The notes: generated by a model not told the origin, from the sequence alone. A DNA stretch of 64,000 nucleotides from Neoconidiobolus thromboides FSU 785 (GCA_025603075.1 MU626277.1:71537-135536), one strand, 5' to 3'; counted from the first letter of the stretch, positions 49,276 through 62,481 are shown. Numbers and translations are program-made.

Positions 49276-51180
49276 TTAAGAAGATAATGCGGAAGGAACC
49301 AGTAGTATATCCTCTTTAAGCCATTCCATACGATAAGCTAATCTCTCTTCTAACTCAGAATGTAATAAATATTGATTTACCCCTTGTAAATAACTATTCA
49401 TCTTTACTTTTTTAGGCTCTTCACTTGGTGTTCCTGGTGGGGAATTTGAAAACTCAAGTACAGCCAACTCAAAATAAGAATAACTTAACGTTGTTGACTG
49501 GAATGTATTTGAACCTGGAAGATTAATCAGGTGACTTAAATGTTGTTGTGCTAAATCCCAATCATTTGATTCTCTATAGATGGACCCTAATATCATATGG
49601 CTTAAGATATTCACCTCATCATCCATTATGATTTGATCTGGTTTTGGAGCATTAAATGAATTGAGCTGTTCAATAAGATCGCCAAGTTGTTTTTGAGACA
49701 TAAAATGGAATCCGTTAAAGTAATAAGTAACTTCAAGTTGAGGAAGAGACTGTAATAAAAGATCAGAAGTACTGTTAGCATTTAAACGCTCGTTATAGAA
49801 ATGAGATCTGCTTTTTACAAATGCCTCAATTGGGATTGTTCTTCCGCCAATTCTTTTTTTGATTAAAGTTGGTGCTTCTATAAATAAATTGCTGGCTTTA
49901 GTTACTTCGCCAACACGAAGGTAGCATGTTGCTTGTAGATAACAGTAAAAGGCTTTTGACCAGTTGGTTTCGGTATGTAATTCAGAAAAACATTCAGCTG
50001 CTTTTAAATAATCACCTACTAAAATCTTACACCTAAGTAACAAATTAATATTTATAAATCAAATATTGTTATTCAAACTACCATGCATATTCATATAAAA
50101 TTAAATATTTCAATTCTGGCCAAGAATCAGTTTTTTGGTTTAGTGCATTTTCTAAAAGTGTAGTCACATCGTCAAGGTCGCCCTTTAGCTTGAGGAACTT
50201 ACACTCTAGAAGGATCCATATACGACCTTGGGGATAAATACTTCTGAATTTTGGAATTAAATGCTCTGCTTCTTGATATTCTCGAGTGCTAGAAACAGGT
50301 AGGTGTGAAATAAAAGATAGCCAACCAGAGTAAAAGGATAATAACAACATGGATGATAAAGACCCATGAAGGCCTTTATAAAGTATGGAATTCTTTAAAT
50401 AGGAAATGGCTTCACTTCTTTCTACTACATGAAATCCAACACTACTAAGTAAGCCTTTTGCTTTACGTGGTAAAGAAGATATCATTAATTTTAATAATCC
50501 TAATCCAAAGCTAACACCACTTATTAAAAAGCTGTCAAATGGATCTAAAATGATTAATTTTAGATATTGTATTTGTTGATTTAGTTACCTTCCGTTACTT
50601 TTGAAAATGGTTCATTGTTTAAATCTTTTTCATTTAATTCCAAACCTACCGCTTTATCCAAGAATACAAAGCTATCATATGCTTTTTTTAATCGGTACGC
50701 TGCTTTAGCATACTCTGATAGGGATTGTGACAAAAAGGAAACAGCAGAAAGCATTATCAAAGAATCGGCTGATACTAATTTTAATAATAATTCTGCTTTT
50801 TTGAGCTTTTTATATGACATCGAATTAGCATCGATGGTTTTGAGTGAGCTAGTTATTGCTGTAGTCCAGGCACTAGCTGTATTTTCCGAAGCTTGCAATT
50901 CTTTAGAGGCTAAACTAAAGCCAGACTCTTCGAAACCCATAATACTAGTTTGAAAGGCTAAGGTAGCTTTACCAAATGAGATCATCGGATTTTTCTCATT
51001 AGGGTAACTTGAATCTGATCCTAAGTTTTCTTTTTCATTTAGTAAAGCTTGAGCTTGTTTAATTCTATCGTTCAAAATATGATCGAAAGATGCTTCTAAT
51101 TCCAACAATCCATCATAGAGACACTGTAAACTTTTGGTGTTATCAATTGGTTTTGGTTTGCTTCCAAATAGACCGAACAT
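49276..51180 (-). CDS. IML2: IML2/TTC39-family protein
   Basis: Spliced protein of 603 residues in exons 51180-50589, 50544-50082 and 50032-49276. The family has an outer-membrane TPR-like helical fold; yeast Iml2 helps clear protein inclusion bodies with lipid droplets, and animal TTC39 proteins affect lipid traits. Family features seen: the early long amphipathic segments, the GVSFGLGLLKLMISSLPRKA motif followed by FHVVERSEAISYL, SFYSGWLSFI, and TPR-like units such as YLKAAECFSELHTETNWSKA and the late WDLAQQHLSHLINLPG. The start ATG gives MFGLFGSKPK. Both introns restore conserved positions. Role here is inferred from the family. Confidence 0.88.
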
Positions 51181-52614
51181 GTTAAATAAAAAGAAATGAA
51201 AGATAAAAAGAACTGATTATTAAATAAAATGGTGTTACCCTAAGTTCTATTATTAATAATAGTTTTTTGATTTTCAACAATTTATTGATTAGATTTTATT
51301 AAGGGGTTAGCCATATTTGGATGATAAATAACAGAGGCTAATTTGGTAGCAACCTAATTCTTACCCCATTTGCTTAATTTGGTAATATCACTGCCCGTTT
51401 TTTAGTAACTAACTTATTTCTGCAATTCATTGGTTCTGGAGCTTTATCTTATGTTTAAGCTATTTGAAGAACCTAAATTAATTATGAACTAAATTTAAAA
51501 ATTTTACATAAAATAAGGTCCTAAATCTTTAAAAATAAATCTCTAATTACATCACATGTACTAATTTAAATTTTATGCGATCTTTTGCAAAAGCAATAAT
51601 TTACCCGGGGATTAACTGTTTTTATATTAAATAATGAGCCAGTTTATATATGACAAGATTATTTATAATAATAAATGGCCTATAAATTCGTGATACATAT
51701 ATAAATATGTTACTAGAATAAAGTAAATATTTAGACATTACAAAGCTGTTTTTTAAATTTTTGGTCGTTTTAATCCATTTTATAATAATTTATAATATTA
51801 TAAGTACTTTTTATAAGTAATGCGATTTCGGTAATAGCAACTTTGAATTTTTTTGAAATCTTTAACATTTTAAAAAATTGGTCTAACTAATATTTTTAAA
51901 TCAACCAAGCTCAAATTGTTGCAAATAAACTTAAATTATTTAACCTAAGATAAAGTTTTTATTTACTAGCGTTAACTTTTGTGTTTAAATTAAATGATTT
52001 TAAAGACTATTCAAATAATCATTAATAGCTCATAGTGTAAATAATACATCGCTTTATTCCCTCAAATTTGTAAAATAAAAAATAAAAATGTTTGGGTATA
52101 AAATTGAAAGCAAGTTATAAAATTATTACAACTACTATCTTCCTATTCAAAAATTGCTAACAAATATTATTGAAATATATTATAAATATATGTGAAGTAC
52201 TATGCCTAGAATATAGTTAAAATAAAACAAAAAATTAATAATGAACAATCATTAGACTATTTTAATTTTAAAAATATGGTTTTCGTTTTATTTCTTAGTT
52301 TTAAAAGAGTATAACCCCATAAGTGTTTCATTTATGTAGGAAGGAAAAAGTACAAGCGTATGTGCAGTTAAAGTGGAAACGATGTTGTTTTATTTTATTT
52401 CTCTACTTATTTGTGAGTTATAGCAGAAATATAAAGAGTATAAAGATCAGATCATTTTTCCAGCCATTGCGCTATTGTAGCAAAAACTAATAACAATTAT
52501 GGATTATCTATTTAAAAAAATCGAACGTCATAAAAACAAATCATTTTATAAATCAAAATAATAAATAACATTTTTACAATATAAAAAAGCGGAGTAGTGA
52601 ATCGCATTAAAAAT
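51181..52614. other. AT-rich divergent intergenic region
   Basis: About 1.4 kb between the IML2-like gene and the octapeptide-repeat gene. ATTGG at 51429-51433 could be a CCAAT box for IML2. No miniature element copy and no gene seen. Confidence 0.45.
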
Positions 52615-55600
52615 ATGAATCAACAATCGTCGACTGGGTCAAATAATAAGCGAGATGTAAATGAGCTAGAGAGCATTAATGAAAAAATAGATAGTGTGGT
52701 ATTTTATATTTACCTTAATACTTATGAATCTAATTTTTAGAATTTTGAAAGAGAAAATTTAAAGCTTTTCTTAAAAGCGAAGCCTAAAAGCTCTGAAGAG
52801 TACAGCAGTTGGAATGAAATAGGAAAGAACAAAATAGGGATACTACAACCAAAAGTTCAAAAGCAAGAGTCAGATTTACAGATGTTAAGAAAGCAGAACA
52901 AAGAGATAGAGGAAATATTAAGGATAAATGAAAAAGAATTAGTACATTTAAGAGAAGAAACGACTATCTTCATTAGTAAAAAAGCTATACTTATATAAAA
53001 TAATTGAGTTAAAATATTTATTTAGATGAAAATAGTAAATTAAAGGAAGATATTAAAATGAAAAATGAAACGACTATTGATTTGGTTGAGTATTTTGATG
53101 AACAAAGGCATAATATTAAACATGTAAGTTTTATTATTAGCTTATTTATGTTTATTAAATTTGTGTTTTGAGTTTACTGAAATAAGGAATGAGCTTTCTA
53201 AGGCTATTCCAATAATAGAAAGAGAAATCTTAGAAGGAACTATTGAGCATAACAACAAGCTAAAGCTTATGAAAGAGTATGATTTAAAAAATGAGCATAT
53301 TCAAATTATGCAATCTAAATATAATAAATTGAATGACGCGCTTCAAAATGGAGAAGCTCTTCCATTTTCTGCTGAATTTACTGTCCGTTCATTTTCAAAT
53401 GATAATTCACTATTCTCATCACCGATTTCGACAAGGAGCCATTTGATATCGGAAATCAAAATTAAATCAGTTGATGGTGAAGGAAATGTAGAGTATAATG
53501 ATAAACATTCTAAACTATACCAAGGATTAGATGCTGATCGTTATAAAATGAACCAAGAATTGGATGAAAGTTTTAGAGAAATAATGGAACAAGTTATGGA
53601 AAAAGCTGCAGCTAAGACAGAACTAGAAAATGACATTGAAAGCAACTCTCGAGAGTATATAGAAAATAACTTTAACAACTTAATCCTTGAACCTGCGGTT
53701 TATCCAAATGAAAAAGACGAAATTGATAATACTGTGAATTTTTCTATGAATAGGGATAAGAAAGAGTATGAAGAGAACCAAGAAGAAAAACAAAGAGAAC
53801 ACATTGAAGCATCTAATGACTGTGATGTTTTGGATCAATGGGATAATAGTTCGAATGGAATAAATTATGAAGAAATTAATGAAATAGGTACATCTGAAGA
53901 GGAAATTCAAGAATTCTTAACACATATCAAAGACGTGGCTAGAAATATTGAAACTAAAATTCTCGTTGATTTCAACGTTACTTCAAGTCAAAATTTATCA
54001 GATTTTACATCCACACTTAACGATATGGTTGAAGATAGTGAAACTAACTTTATAGATCCAGATGCTACTCCAACACAAAACTCATTACTTCTTCTACCAG
54101 AAATTAATAATGATCACATAAATATATTTAAAAATGATGGAGATCTTACTCCAACTATTGAATCGGTTTCTTTTTTATATAGTGAATCTAATACTGATAC
54201 AATAAAACCAAGCTTAGAATTTGAAAGCTCATTAATCGATGAAATCAATATTCTGGAAAGTGCTGGAGATATAAATATAACCAATGCTTATATAGACAAT
54301 GATGTTGAAGGAAATAGCTGTGAGTTGTTTGCAAATGATGATAGTTTAAATAATAATAACAATATATCTGATAATAGCACTGGCACAACTAAGAATGATT
54401 TGTTCAGTAGTAATGAGAGCTCCGATGGTATTAACCTGTCTGATAGTGATAATAGCTCAATTGATGATGAAATAGAAGATGAATCTATATCGTTTAGAGG
54501 AAAAAAGAAGCAATTATATAATCTTGAATGTTCGTCATCAGAGATACTTACTTCATTTTCGCTAATGACATCAGAATCGTTCAACACTAACAGTCTTTTA
54601 AATGTGAATCATGATCTCGAAGATAAACAATATGAAGTTCGTGATAACAAAAAAGATGAAACCTATGATAATGAACAAAGTAAGATTCAAGGTAACGAAC
54701 AAAATGGGGCCCAATCCGTTATTCAAGGCGAGATTCAAATAAGCAAAAAGGATGTGATTCCAGTTATGAATTTAGTTACCACTCAAGCCAACAACACGAA
54801 TGGAAATGAATTTATTATTCAAGACAATATTCAAATGTTTGAACAGAATACAATCCAAGATGTTGATCTATATGACATTCAAGTCAATGGGAAAAATGAA
54901 AATCAAGCTATTATTCAAGATGAGATTCAAATTGATCAACATAATGGAGCTTACATTTACGAACAGGATAGTATTCGTGCTACTAGTTTAAAGTATATTC
55001 GAGCCAGTGTAGAAAATGAAACTCAAGCTATTAAAAAAAACGTCAATTTGATAAATGAGAGAGGCGAAATACAAAAATATGAACAGGATGAGCCCCAGGT
55101 TAATGAACAAGTTGATATTCAGGAATATGAGGGAGATGGTATTCAAGCTATTACTCAAAGTGATAGTCAAATTAATGCTCAAAATCAAATTCAGGATGAT
55201 AAAGATGACTTTTGCATTGATGAACAAGAGGTCGCCCAGCCTGGCAAACAAGATAATATTCAAACTATTAGCCCAGGCAACGCTCAAGCTTACGATCAAA
55301 TGTATATTGATGTTCAAAATGAAGCTCAAGGTCTACAGAATAAAACTCAAACTATTTATCAAGGTATTATTCAGGAATATGAAAAGGATGAAGCCCATAC
55401 TAACATACAAAGCGAAATCGGAAATAATAGTCAAAATAGAATCCAAACTAGTAGGGAAACGGATATCTCAAATATCGATATTGATATAACTCATGCTAAA
55501 AAACAAAACGAGACTGAAAGTGATATGAAATATAATGCGCATGTTGAAAGTCAAGTTATTATTGAAAATAGTACTCACGTCAACAAAGCAAATGACATCC

Positions 55601-56946
55601 AAACCGTTGGTATATATAAAATTCAAGGTGATAGAGCAAGGGACACGCAAGGTTATGTACATGATGGAACCCGAGCTATTGATGTGGATGAACTCCAAAC
55701 TACTAGCCAAGATGAAGTTCAAAGTAGTAGGGAAAGTAGTGTCCAAATTTATGCACACGATAAAGCCCAAGCTATTATTCAAAATGATACTCAAGATGGT
55801 GTGCAAAATGAAGACCAGGATGGCAAGCAAAACAAATTCCAAGCCAATGAGCAAATTGAAATTCAAATGATTAAGGAAGGCGAAATTCAAGACAGTGAAC
55901 AAAACGGGATCTATAATGGTAGCCAAAATAATATTGACATATATGGTCAAAATATAGTCCATGTTATTGCCCAAAGTGATCTTCAACTTTATAATCAAAA
56001 TAGGTCTCAAAATGTGACTCAAAATGATGAACAGGGTGAATCTCAGATAAATGACCAGGACAAATCTCAAATATGCAGGGAAGGTGATATCCAAATCAAT
56101 GAGCGACATGAAATTCAAGCTGTCAGTCCAAATGATACCCGAGTTAACGAGGAAGGCATAATTCAGGATGATCAAGATGCAACTCAAGGTAATGGTAGAA
56201 GTGAAATTCAAGATAATACGCAGAATGAAGTTCGAACTAGTGAGAAGGATAAAAGTCGAATTATAACTCAGGCTGAGGTTATAGCCGATGAGTACAATAA
56301 AATTTATAGTATCAGTCAAAATGGAATTCAAACTAATGAAGAAATTGAACAAAATGCTGATCAACCTGTTAAATTAAATAAAATCCAAGCCATTATACAA
56401 AATAAAGTTCAAACAATTAATCAAGATGTAGTTCGAATTAACGAACAAAATCAAATTTACCTTAATCAGTTAAATGATATCCAGATTAATAAGGAAAATC
56501 GAGTTCAAGCCATTAGCCAAAATAAAATTCAAACTAATGGGAATGATAAAGTTCAAGCTGATAAACAAGACTCAATTCAAGCTATTAAGCAAAATGAAAT
56601 TTTAAAGCAAAGCTTTAGTTATAGTAGGATAATTAATTTTGCTGTATCACCGGTAATAGTATCATCTATTATATCAATTATTATATTTTTGCCAATTATC
56701 ATATCATATACTAGCTTACTTCTTAAAAAGTGCTTATTGTACGTGTTTAGTAATGATATGAGCGATTTTGAATATACTATATTTTATTATATATTTGACT
56801 TTTTTTATGAGATCAATGAATACTTATATAATTTTGTAACAAACTGCCCTTATTATAGACCAATAATAAAACTAATGAGGTTTATTCATTCTCTTGGTTT
56901 ACCATATGTTGGATTTGAGAATATAATTTATGCTAAAAATTTTTGA
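52615..56946 (+). CDS. Large octapeptide-repeat protein with C-terminal membrane anchor
   Basis: Spliced protein of 1396 residues in exons 52615-52698, 52741-52975, 53026-53123 and 53173-56946. I do not recognise a family. Residues about 20-230 are charged and coiled-coil-like (for example LREETTIF and LNDALQNGEALPF segments). Residues 230-630 are acidic, Asn/Ser rich and disordered in appearance. From about 634 to 1282 runs a near-continuous eight-residue repeat of form [N/D/G]-x-[I/V]-Q-x-x-x-Q. Near 1290-1325 is a long hydrophobic anchor (SPVIVSSIISIIIFLPIIIS), followed by an aromatic C-terminal tail. The topology suggests a cytosolic fibrous protein tethered to a membrane, perhaps ER or nuclear envelope; this is inference. 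The long ORFs on the opposite strand here are shadows of the repeat. Confidence 0.75.
54655..56600 (+). repeat. About 80 tandem degenerate 24-bp units (octapeptide repeat)
   Basis: Tandem units such as NKIQAIIQ, NKVQTINQ, NDIQINKE, NRVQAISQ, DSIQAIKQ and DEIQIDQH repeat with an eight-residue period, with a few six- or seven-residue slips (near 55180 and 55300). Gln at position 4 and at position 8, and Ile or Val at position 3, are the most conserved. DNA is diverged between units, so the expansion is old or under protein-level selection. Confidence 0.88.
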
Positions 56947-58842
56947 TTTTTCGGATAATTATCAAAGCCAATAAGTACCAGTTGGAATATTGCCCATCTC
57001 TCATAGTCTGTTTAATATCGGATAATAAAAACTAATGTATTGATCAAAATTCAACCAGTAAAATAATAAATTGTAACTGCCATAGTTAAGAGTTACTTAA
57101 AGTTTTGATTTATTTGGCCCTTGGTGAGTAGTTAAAAATAAGTAAAAGAATAAAATTTTATACGTTTATCAGTAATAATATTTTGATTTGATTTGATTTT
57201 CTCTATTAGTTCTTATAGTGTAAAAGCTTACAATCGTCTATTGAAATTAAAGTTGGTTATGTTTTTTAAATCTATTTATATCACCATTGATTTTATAACG
57301 TTGATAAGGCGATTAATGGCTTCTTTATATAATCATCACTAGTAAATTTATTAAATTTAGAAAAAAAATAAAAGATTTTCCCAACACCACTCTTAAATCT
57401 AATTTAAGCAACAAATATAGATGGCTATTTAATACTGTGTATTCTCTATAAGGTAATCGACTCTGTATCTATAAGCAGTAGTATTCACAAGAGCAAAAGA
57501 AGGTTCAGTAAGAAAAGAATAAAATCAATATTAATATTTGCTGCCTGAACAATAAGAGTGTTTAAACTACTAAGATAATACGGAAAAATTTAAACCAATC
57601 AAAGGAAGCAAGAAATTTAACGGATTAATTGATTAATAAAAGATAAAGTTTATGGTAAGGATAAACCAAAAATCAAAATGTTGTGAACTTTATTAAAGCT
57701 ACGACTTACTTAGAATCCGAGACATTTAAAAAAAAACTTTACAAAACTAAACAATGATATTGCTTCATCTTCAGCATTTTATGTCCATTTACATTAATGA
57801 TTTCAACCATTCTAAAATAGTTTTCATAACGATCATAATTTAACATAGAGGGATGTTTTTTTTGACTACCACAAGGATCAATCATTAACTAAAACAAAAT
57901 GTTGCATAGTTTATCAACCGATGCCTTTGGTATCGTTTTGTAATTTTATTATTCATTATGTGGCCTTGAAAAACATGACAAAAACAAAAGCTAAATAGTA
58001 AAGGCATCCCTAATCATAAAATCCGTAAGCAGTAAAAAGCTAAAATGGCATAAAACTTGAAGGTTTTTAGCCCTAATGATCAACTTATTCTGAGTTGCTA
58101 AAATTACATTTTTTTCGAAGGAAATTTTAAACACTTTACAAAGTTTATACTTTTTGATGAAATTTTTAACAGAAATCTTATTTCAAATTATTTACTACTG
58201 GGAATGTTTTAAAATAAAAGTTAGTAGTTTAAAATAGCAACGCCAAAAAGTACAATTTTAGCATTTTTTACTCTATGTTTAGGGATACTCTAAGAGCAAC
58301 AGTTGGTCTAAAAGATACCATTTAAGATAAACCTAAGTTGGTATATTATTATTATTTATTGACTTTAGCATGGTATTATTATAAATGGCTTTTATAATAT
58401 ATTAATATTAACTAAATGATTATTACCATTTTTTAATTTTTGGAAATTAAAAATAAGCTTGCAATATTTTAATTTTTTTAAATACTAAATGCTCAAATTG
58501 TAACAGAACATGGGAATTTATCTTTTCGTTTAAGAATTTTACTAGTAATTTTTCCACTCAATAGCGCTTAAAAAATGGAAAAAGTGATGAAGCCAAAAAA
58601 GACATCTTCATATATTATAACATTTGAATATATTTGAGCAAATCGAAACCGACACATTAATTTTTATATAAATAAAGTATGTATAAAAAATAATCAAACT
58701 GTTTTTAAAAATAAAAAACAATCTTTGTGCTAATCAATTTATATTTTAAAACTTTAAAACAAATCTCTGCAACCAAAAAGTTAATATCAAAAAATACGAC
58801 ATAAAAGTCCATTTCACAAGATAATATACTGTAGTAGTCACT
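56947..58842. other. AT-rich intergenic region
   Basis: About 1.9 kb between the repeat protein and the Polo-like kinase stop. It holds degenerate miniature element copy 11 and many short random ORFs. No gene supported. Confidence 0.45.
58512..58609 (-). mobile_element. Degenerate miniature inverted-repeat element, copy 11
   Basis: About 98 bp in reverse orientation. Its ends have decayed (GGGAATT and CATCTTC), but the internal hairpin core TTTTTCCACTCAATAGCGCT and ATGGAAAAAGTGATGAAGCC is well kept. No target duplication is visible. Confidence 0.7.
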
Positions 58843-61134
58843 TCATGCTTTTAAGTTTTCATCTTGATTAACTTTAACATTTAAGTGTCCCAGCAGTTGT
58901 ATAGAATACCAAAAATCCTTTAGCAATTTTTTTCTAGAAATTGGATAGTGTAGCTTTTCTTTGAATTCTATATCCTTATTGTCAATATATGATTTGTATT
59001 CAACCAATTGTCTAACTAACTGAACGGTAGAGTAGATATAGCCAGTATTATTATTTAGTATTAAAGTCACTTGCTGACTATTTTGAGAAAAATAAAATGT
59101 ACTTTTATTTTTTAGCTCCACCTATATAAAGTTTAACGTGTTTTTAGTTTCTAAGAAGTATAAATTACCTGAACGTCTTCATTATAAAACACAAACACGA
59201 CATACTGTGAAGTTTTGAACGACTTGATCACATGTAAATTCTCTTTCAATTCATTAATTTTGTAATCATATTCATATTTTTGAGTATAGATTACATCAGG
59301 AATTTCTTTAATTACATCCGAAAACTTTTCAATATAGTTTTTTAATATTTCACTTTTTTTCTTTAAAGTAGTTTGCATTTCAGTCTCAATTAACTTTCTA
59401 TCTTCCTCGTTGATGGCCAATCCATCTGATATATAACAATATTGAGTTTGAGTTACCCCTTCAAAATTGGCGGTGTTCAAAGTAGAACGATCTGGGTATT
59501 GCACTGCTTTTACGTTATTTACAAAGCTATGTGCAAAACCGAACCGGTTTCCATAGCTATAATAATGAGTTATATGGTTTGGTATCCTAAATTCTTCTTC
59601 CTTTAGATCCATAAGCTCTAAGTAAAGTTTATCTCCAGCACGTGACTTTTCCAAATCAATTTTATTGCCATAAGTTGCCTTATTTTCATAATCAAAAACT
59701 GTTTTAAATACATCCGTAATCCTTGATATTCCATTTTTGATCTTTTTGATTATCTCTTCATCCTTCAATAAGAGATCCCTTTGTAATATTGTTTGATTAT
59801 TCTCATTAATATTTCTAATAAAGCTTTTTTCCTTATTTTCCATGATTATAGTTTTAGGCATTGGTTTATCATCTTTACTCATGGATAAATCTTTTTTATT
59901 GGCTTCTCCATACTTTTCCGATTCTATTGAACCAGATGATGAATATTTCCTTTTTAATAAATTATTTTCTGTTCTGATTAAATTAATAAGCGAATCGTTT
60001 CTATCTTGATTTGTCCTTTCTTTATTATCTACATGGTTTAGCGCATGGTCTCCTTTTCCAACATCCGATCCGTCAAATTCTTTACCATTGGAGCGTTCAA
60101 GTACCATCTCTTTCATATAATCATCCCACTCAGCAATTTGTTTTAATGAAAGTTTGCGCTCTAATATTGTAAGTGGGAGGTACATGGGAGTATATCCTTT
60201 AAAAAACTCATGATCTTTGATATCATCTATAGCTGGTCTATTGAGTGGTTGAGGTGTCAATAGTCGAACTATTAGGTTTTTAAGTTGAAGACTCTCGCTA
60301 GGCTCGCCAGGAAATTTTAGTTTGACACGGATAAGGTTTCTAACTATGCCTACATCAGTTTTTGCATTAAATGGTGGTGTTTTATATCTCATGGTGTAAA
60401 GTAAAACACCAAAGGACCAAAAATCTACACTATTATTATGGTGGGAAGTTGTAGTAAACATCTCTGGGGCAGCATAATTTGGTGTACCACAAAATGTTTT
60501 CCTAAGTTCTTTTCTATCGCTACAAATTGCTGCTAAACCAAAATCCGAAATTTTGACTTTCATATCTTTTGTAATCAATACATTACCTGGTTTAAGATCT
60601 CGGTGTATAATATTACATGTATGCATATACTCTAATGCAATCCTTATTTGCAAAGCAAAATATCTTACTTCACAATCTGTAAGTCCGTTCCTTCTTTTAA
60701 TCAATTGATTTAGATCTCCATTCTCGCACAATTCAATTAAAATGTAAATAAAAGTAGAATCATGAAAACAGCCTTCATATTTAGCAATATTTGGATGATT
60801 CAAACGAGCCATAGCTTTTATTTCTTGTCTTAGCTAGAAACATTAATTAATATTAAATTTATTTCTAAAACCCTGTTTACCTGCGCTTTCCTTGGCCCTG
60901 TATCAAGGTTTTGCTTGAGGGTGACTTTGCAACAAAACTGTCTCTTATTCTGAATATTAGTCACCCGATAGCATTTACTGAATCCCCCCTTTTTAACATT
61001 TTAAAAGGATTGAGTTTTAATAACGTGTTAATTACCTCTCCTATCTTTTCTTCTCTTTTATATGTTTGACCTTGAACTTCATCTTTGAGGATTTTAGGCA
61101 CCCTAGGCCAGTGCTCTTTTTTAATTTTTAGCAT
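58843..61134 (-). CDS. PLK: Polo-like kinase with divergent polo-box region
   Basis: Spliced protein of 716 residues in exons 61134-61036, 60988-60881, 60833-59169 and 59121-58843. The kinase domain starts near residue 24 and has the Polo signature IGEGGFSKCYRV, the lysine in QFCCKVTLK, IIHRDLKPGNVLI, KISDFGLAAICSD and the T-loop KTFCGTPNYAAPE, so it should be active. A charged linker (about residues 300-420) leads to a C-terminal region with polo-box-like beta segments: THYYSYGNRFGFAHSF for box 1, and YVVFVFYNEDVQVE with TFYFSQNSQQVTLIL for box 2. These are strongly diverged from Plk1/Cdc5. Polo kinases drive mitotic entry, spindle function and cytokinesis. Which animal or yeast subfamily it represents is unclear. 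Confidence 0.87.
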
Positions 61135-62481
61135 TTCTTGTATAAACTATGTATTTTTCCTATAAAAACGTACAAATGGATTCTTAAAATATTTAATATT
61201 AACTAAATAAACTCAAATCATTAGAATTGATTATTTTTTAAATTTTGATTTTTTTCTACCAAATTATTAGCTAATAAAGGAATATGCCAACTTTTTAATC
61301 AAATTAATTTAAACTTTTTATCCCTTAAAACTAACAGTGAGTTTACTTCTTTGATAGATATAATATTAAACCCCTTAAGCAAGGAATAACCATGATATAA
61401 CAATACTTTACTTGTTTATCAACTATTAAAGTTAAAAGATGTAATTAAAGTCATTTTATTGTCTTTGCTTAAATAAATATAATTTTTGGGCAGGATTTTT
61501 AGCTTAAAATATACTTTGGATAATCTATTTAAAAGAGTCTAGTTAACATACTCTGCTTCAATTAAATACTAAGCTAAAAAAGAATAATGGATTAAAAGAT
61601 AAATATAGATATAAATATAATAGTGTCACACACACCCATATATTTATTGGGATATACCAATTTCTTCAACTTTTAGCATTATCAAACCTGATAGTAAGTC
61701 AAGTATAGTTGACTTAGCCCATAGGGATAAATTTAATCGGAGGTTGACTCCTCTTAAATTTTGCTTTCAAATAAGTTGATTTTAGCTTTTGTAAATATTT
61801 TCCTTTTAAAAATAGAATAAGACTGCGCACCACGACTTCCTTTCTCAGCCAATACTTTCCCAATGAAATATCATGTAGCAAAAGCATCTAAAAAGGCCTT
61901 AACTAAATAACTAAGTGTTATGATTTCAATACATTTTTGATCTAAATTTTCTATATCATCTATCACTACTATTTCTATATACTTTTATAATCTATTCATT
62001 TTGTGTCCTTTTCTGTACTGATGTTGCTAATAAATAGTAGTAGTATAGCTTGTAATAATCAATTAACCAAAACTTAATCATATCAGATTCTATTAGAAAA
62101 TTCTAGAAGTGACTACTTTTAAGGATATTTTGAAATCCGAGAAAAATGATGCTCATTAGCGAATCCTTCTCATTAATTAGAATGAATTTCTTACTCTTAT
62201 TGGTTTTATTTTAAAGCAAAATCTATCTAAAATTAAAGCCACTTAGCCCAAGCTATTGTAAGCAAATTATTGTCGAGCGATTCTAGAAAAAAGGTGAGTT
62301 AATTTGCTACTTCAAGAATTTGAATTTCCCCAAAACTCAATTCTTAGCAATTTTTCAAAGAATTTATGATCTAATCGAAAAATAGGAAATTATAAAATAA
62401 GACAATCCAAAAAGTAGTCATAGTTTAATCAAAAATTAGAATTTAGACTACTCTCTCTTTTTCTTGAGATAAATTTATATC
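61135..62481. other. AT-rich divergent intergenic region
   Basis: About 1.35 kb between the Polo-like kinase and mitochondrial Hsp70 start codons. ATTGG at 62199-62203 is a possible CCAAT box 280 bp before the Hsp70 start. I looked for heat-shock-element arrays of nGAAn/nTTCn and found only scattered single units (for example near 62160-62190 and 62310-62325). No gene seen. Confidence 0.4.

Noticed and set aside
55468-56364. 298-codon ORF on the minus strand inside the octapeptide-repeat gene
   Set aside because: It is opposite a repeat with few codons that give stops in that frame; its Ile/Leu/Asn composition is the mirror of the repeat and it has no domain.
57846-57890. GAGGGATG followed by a T run, like a miniature element end
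   Set aside because: Only the first about 20 bp resemble the family; no core or right end follows.
62150-62330. Heat-shock elements before mitochondrial Hsp70
   Set aside because: Only isolated GAA/TTC units are present, not the three or more alternating units expected.
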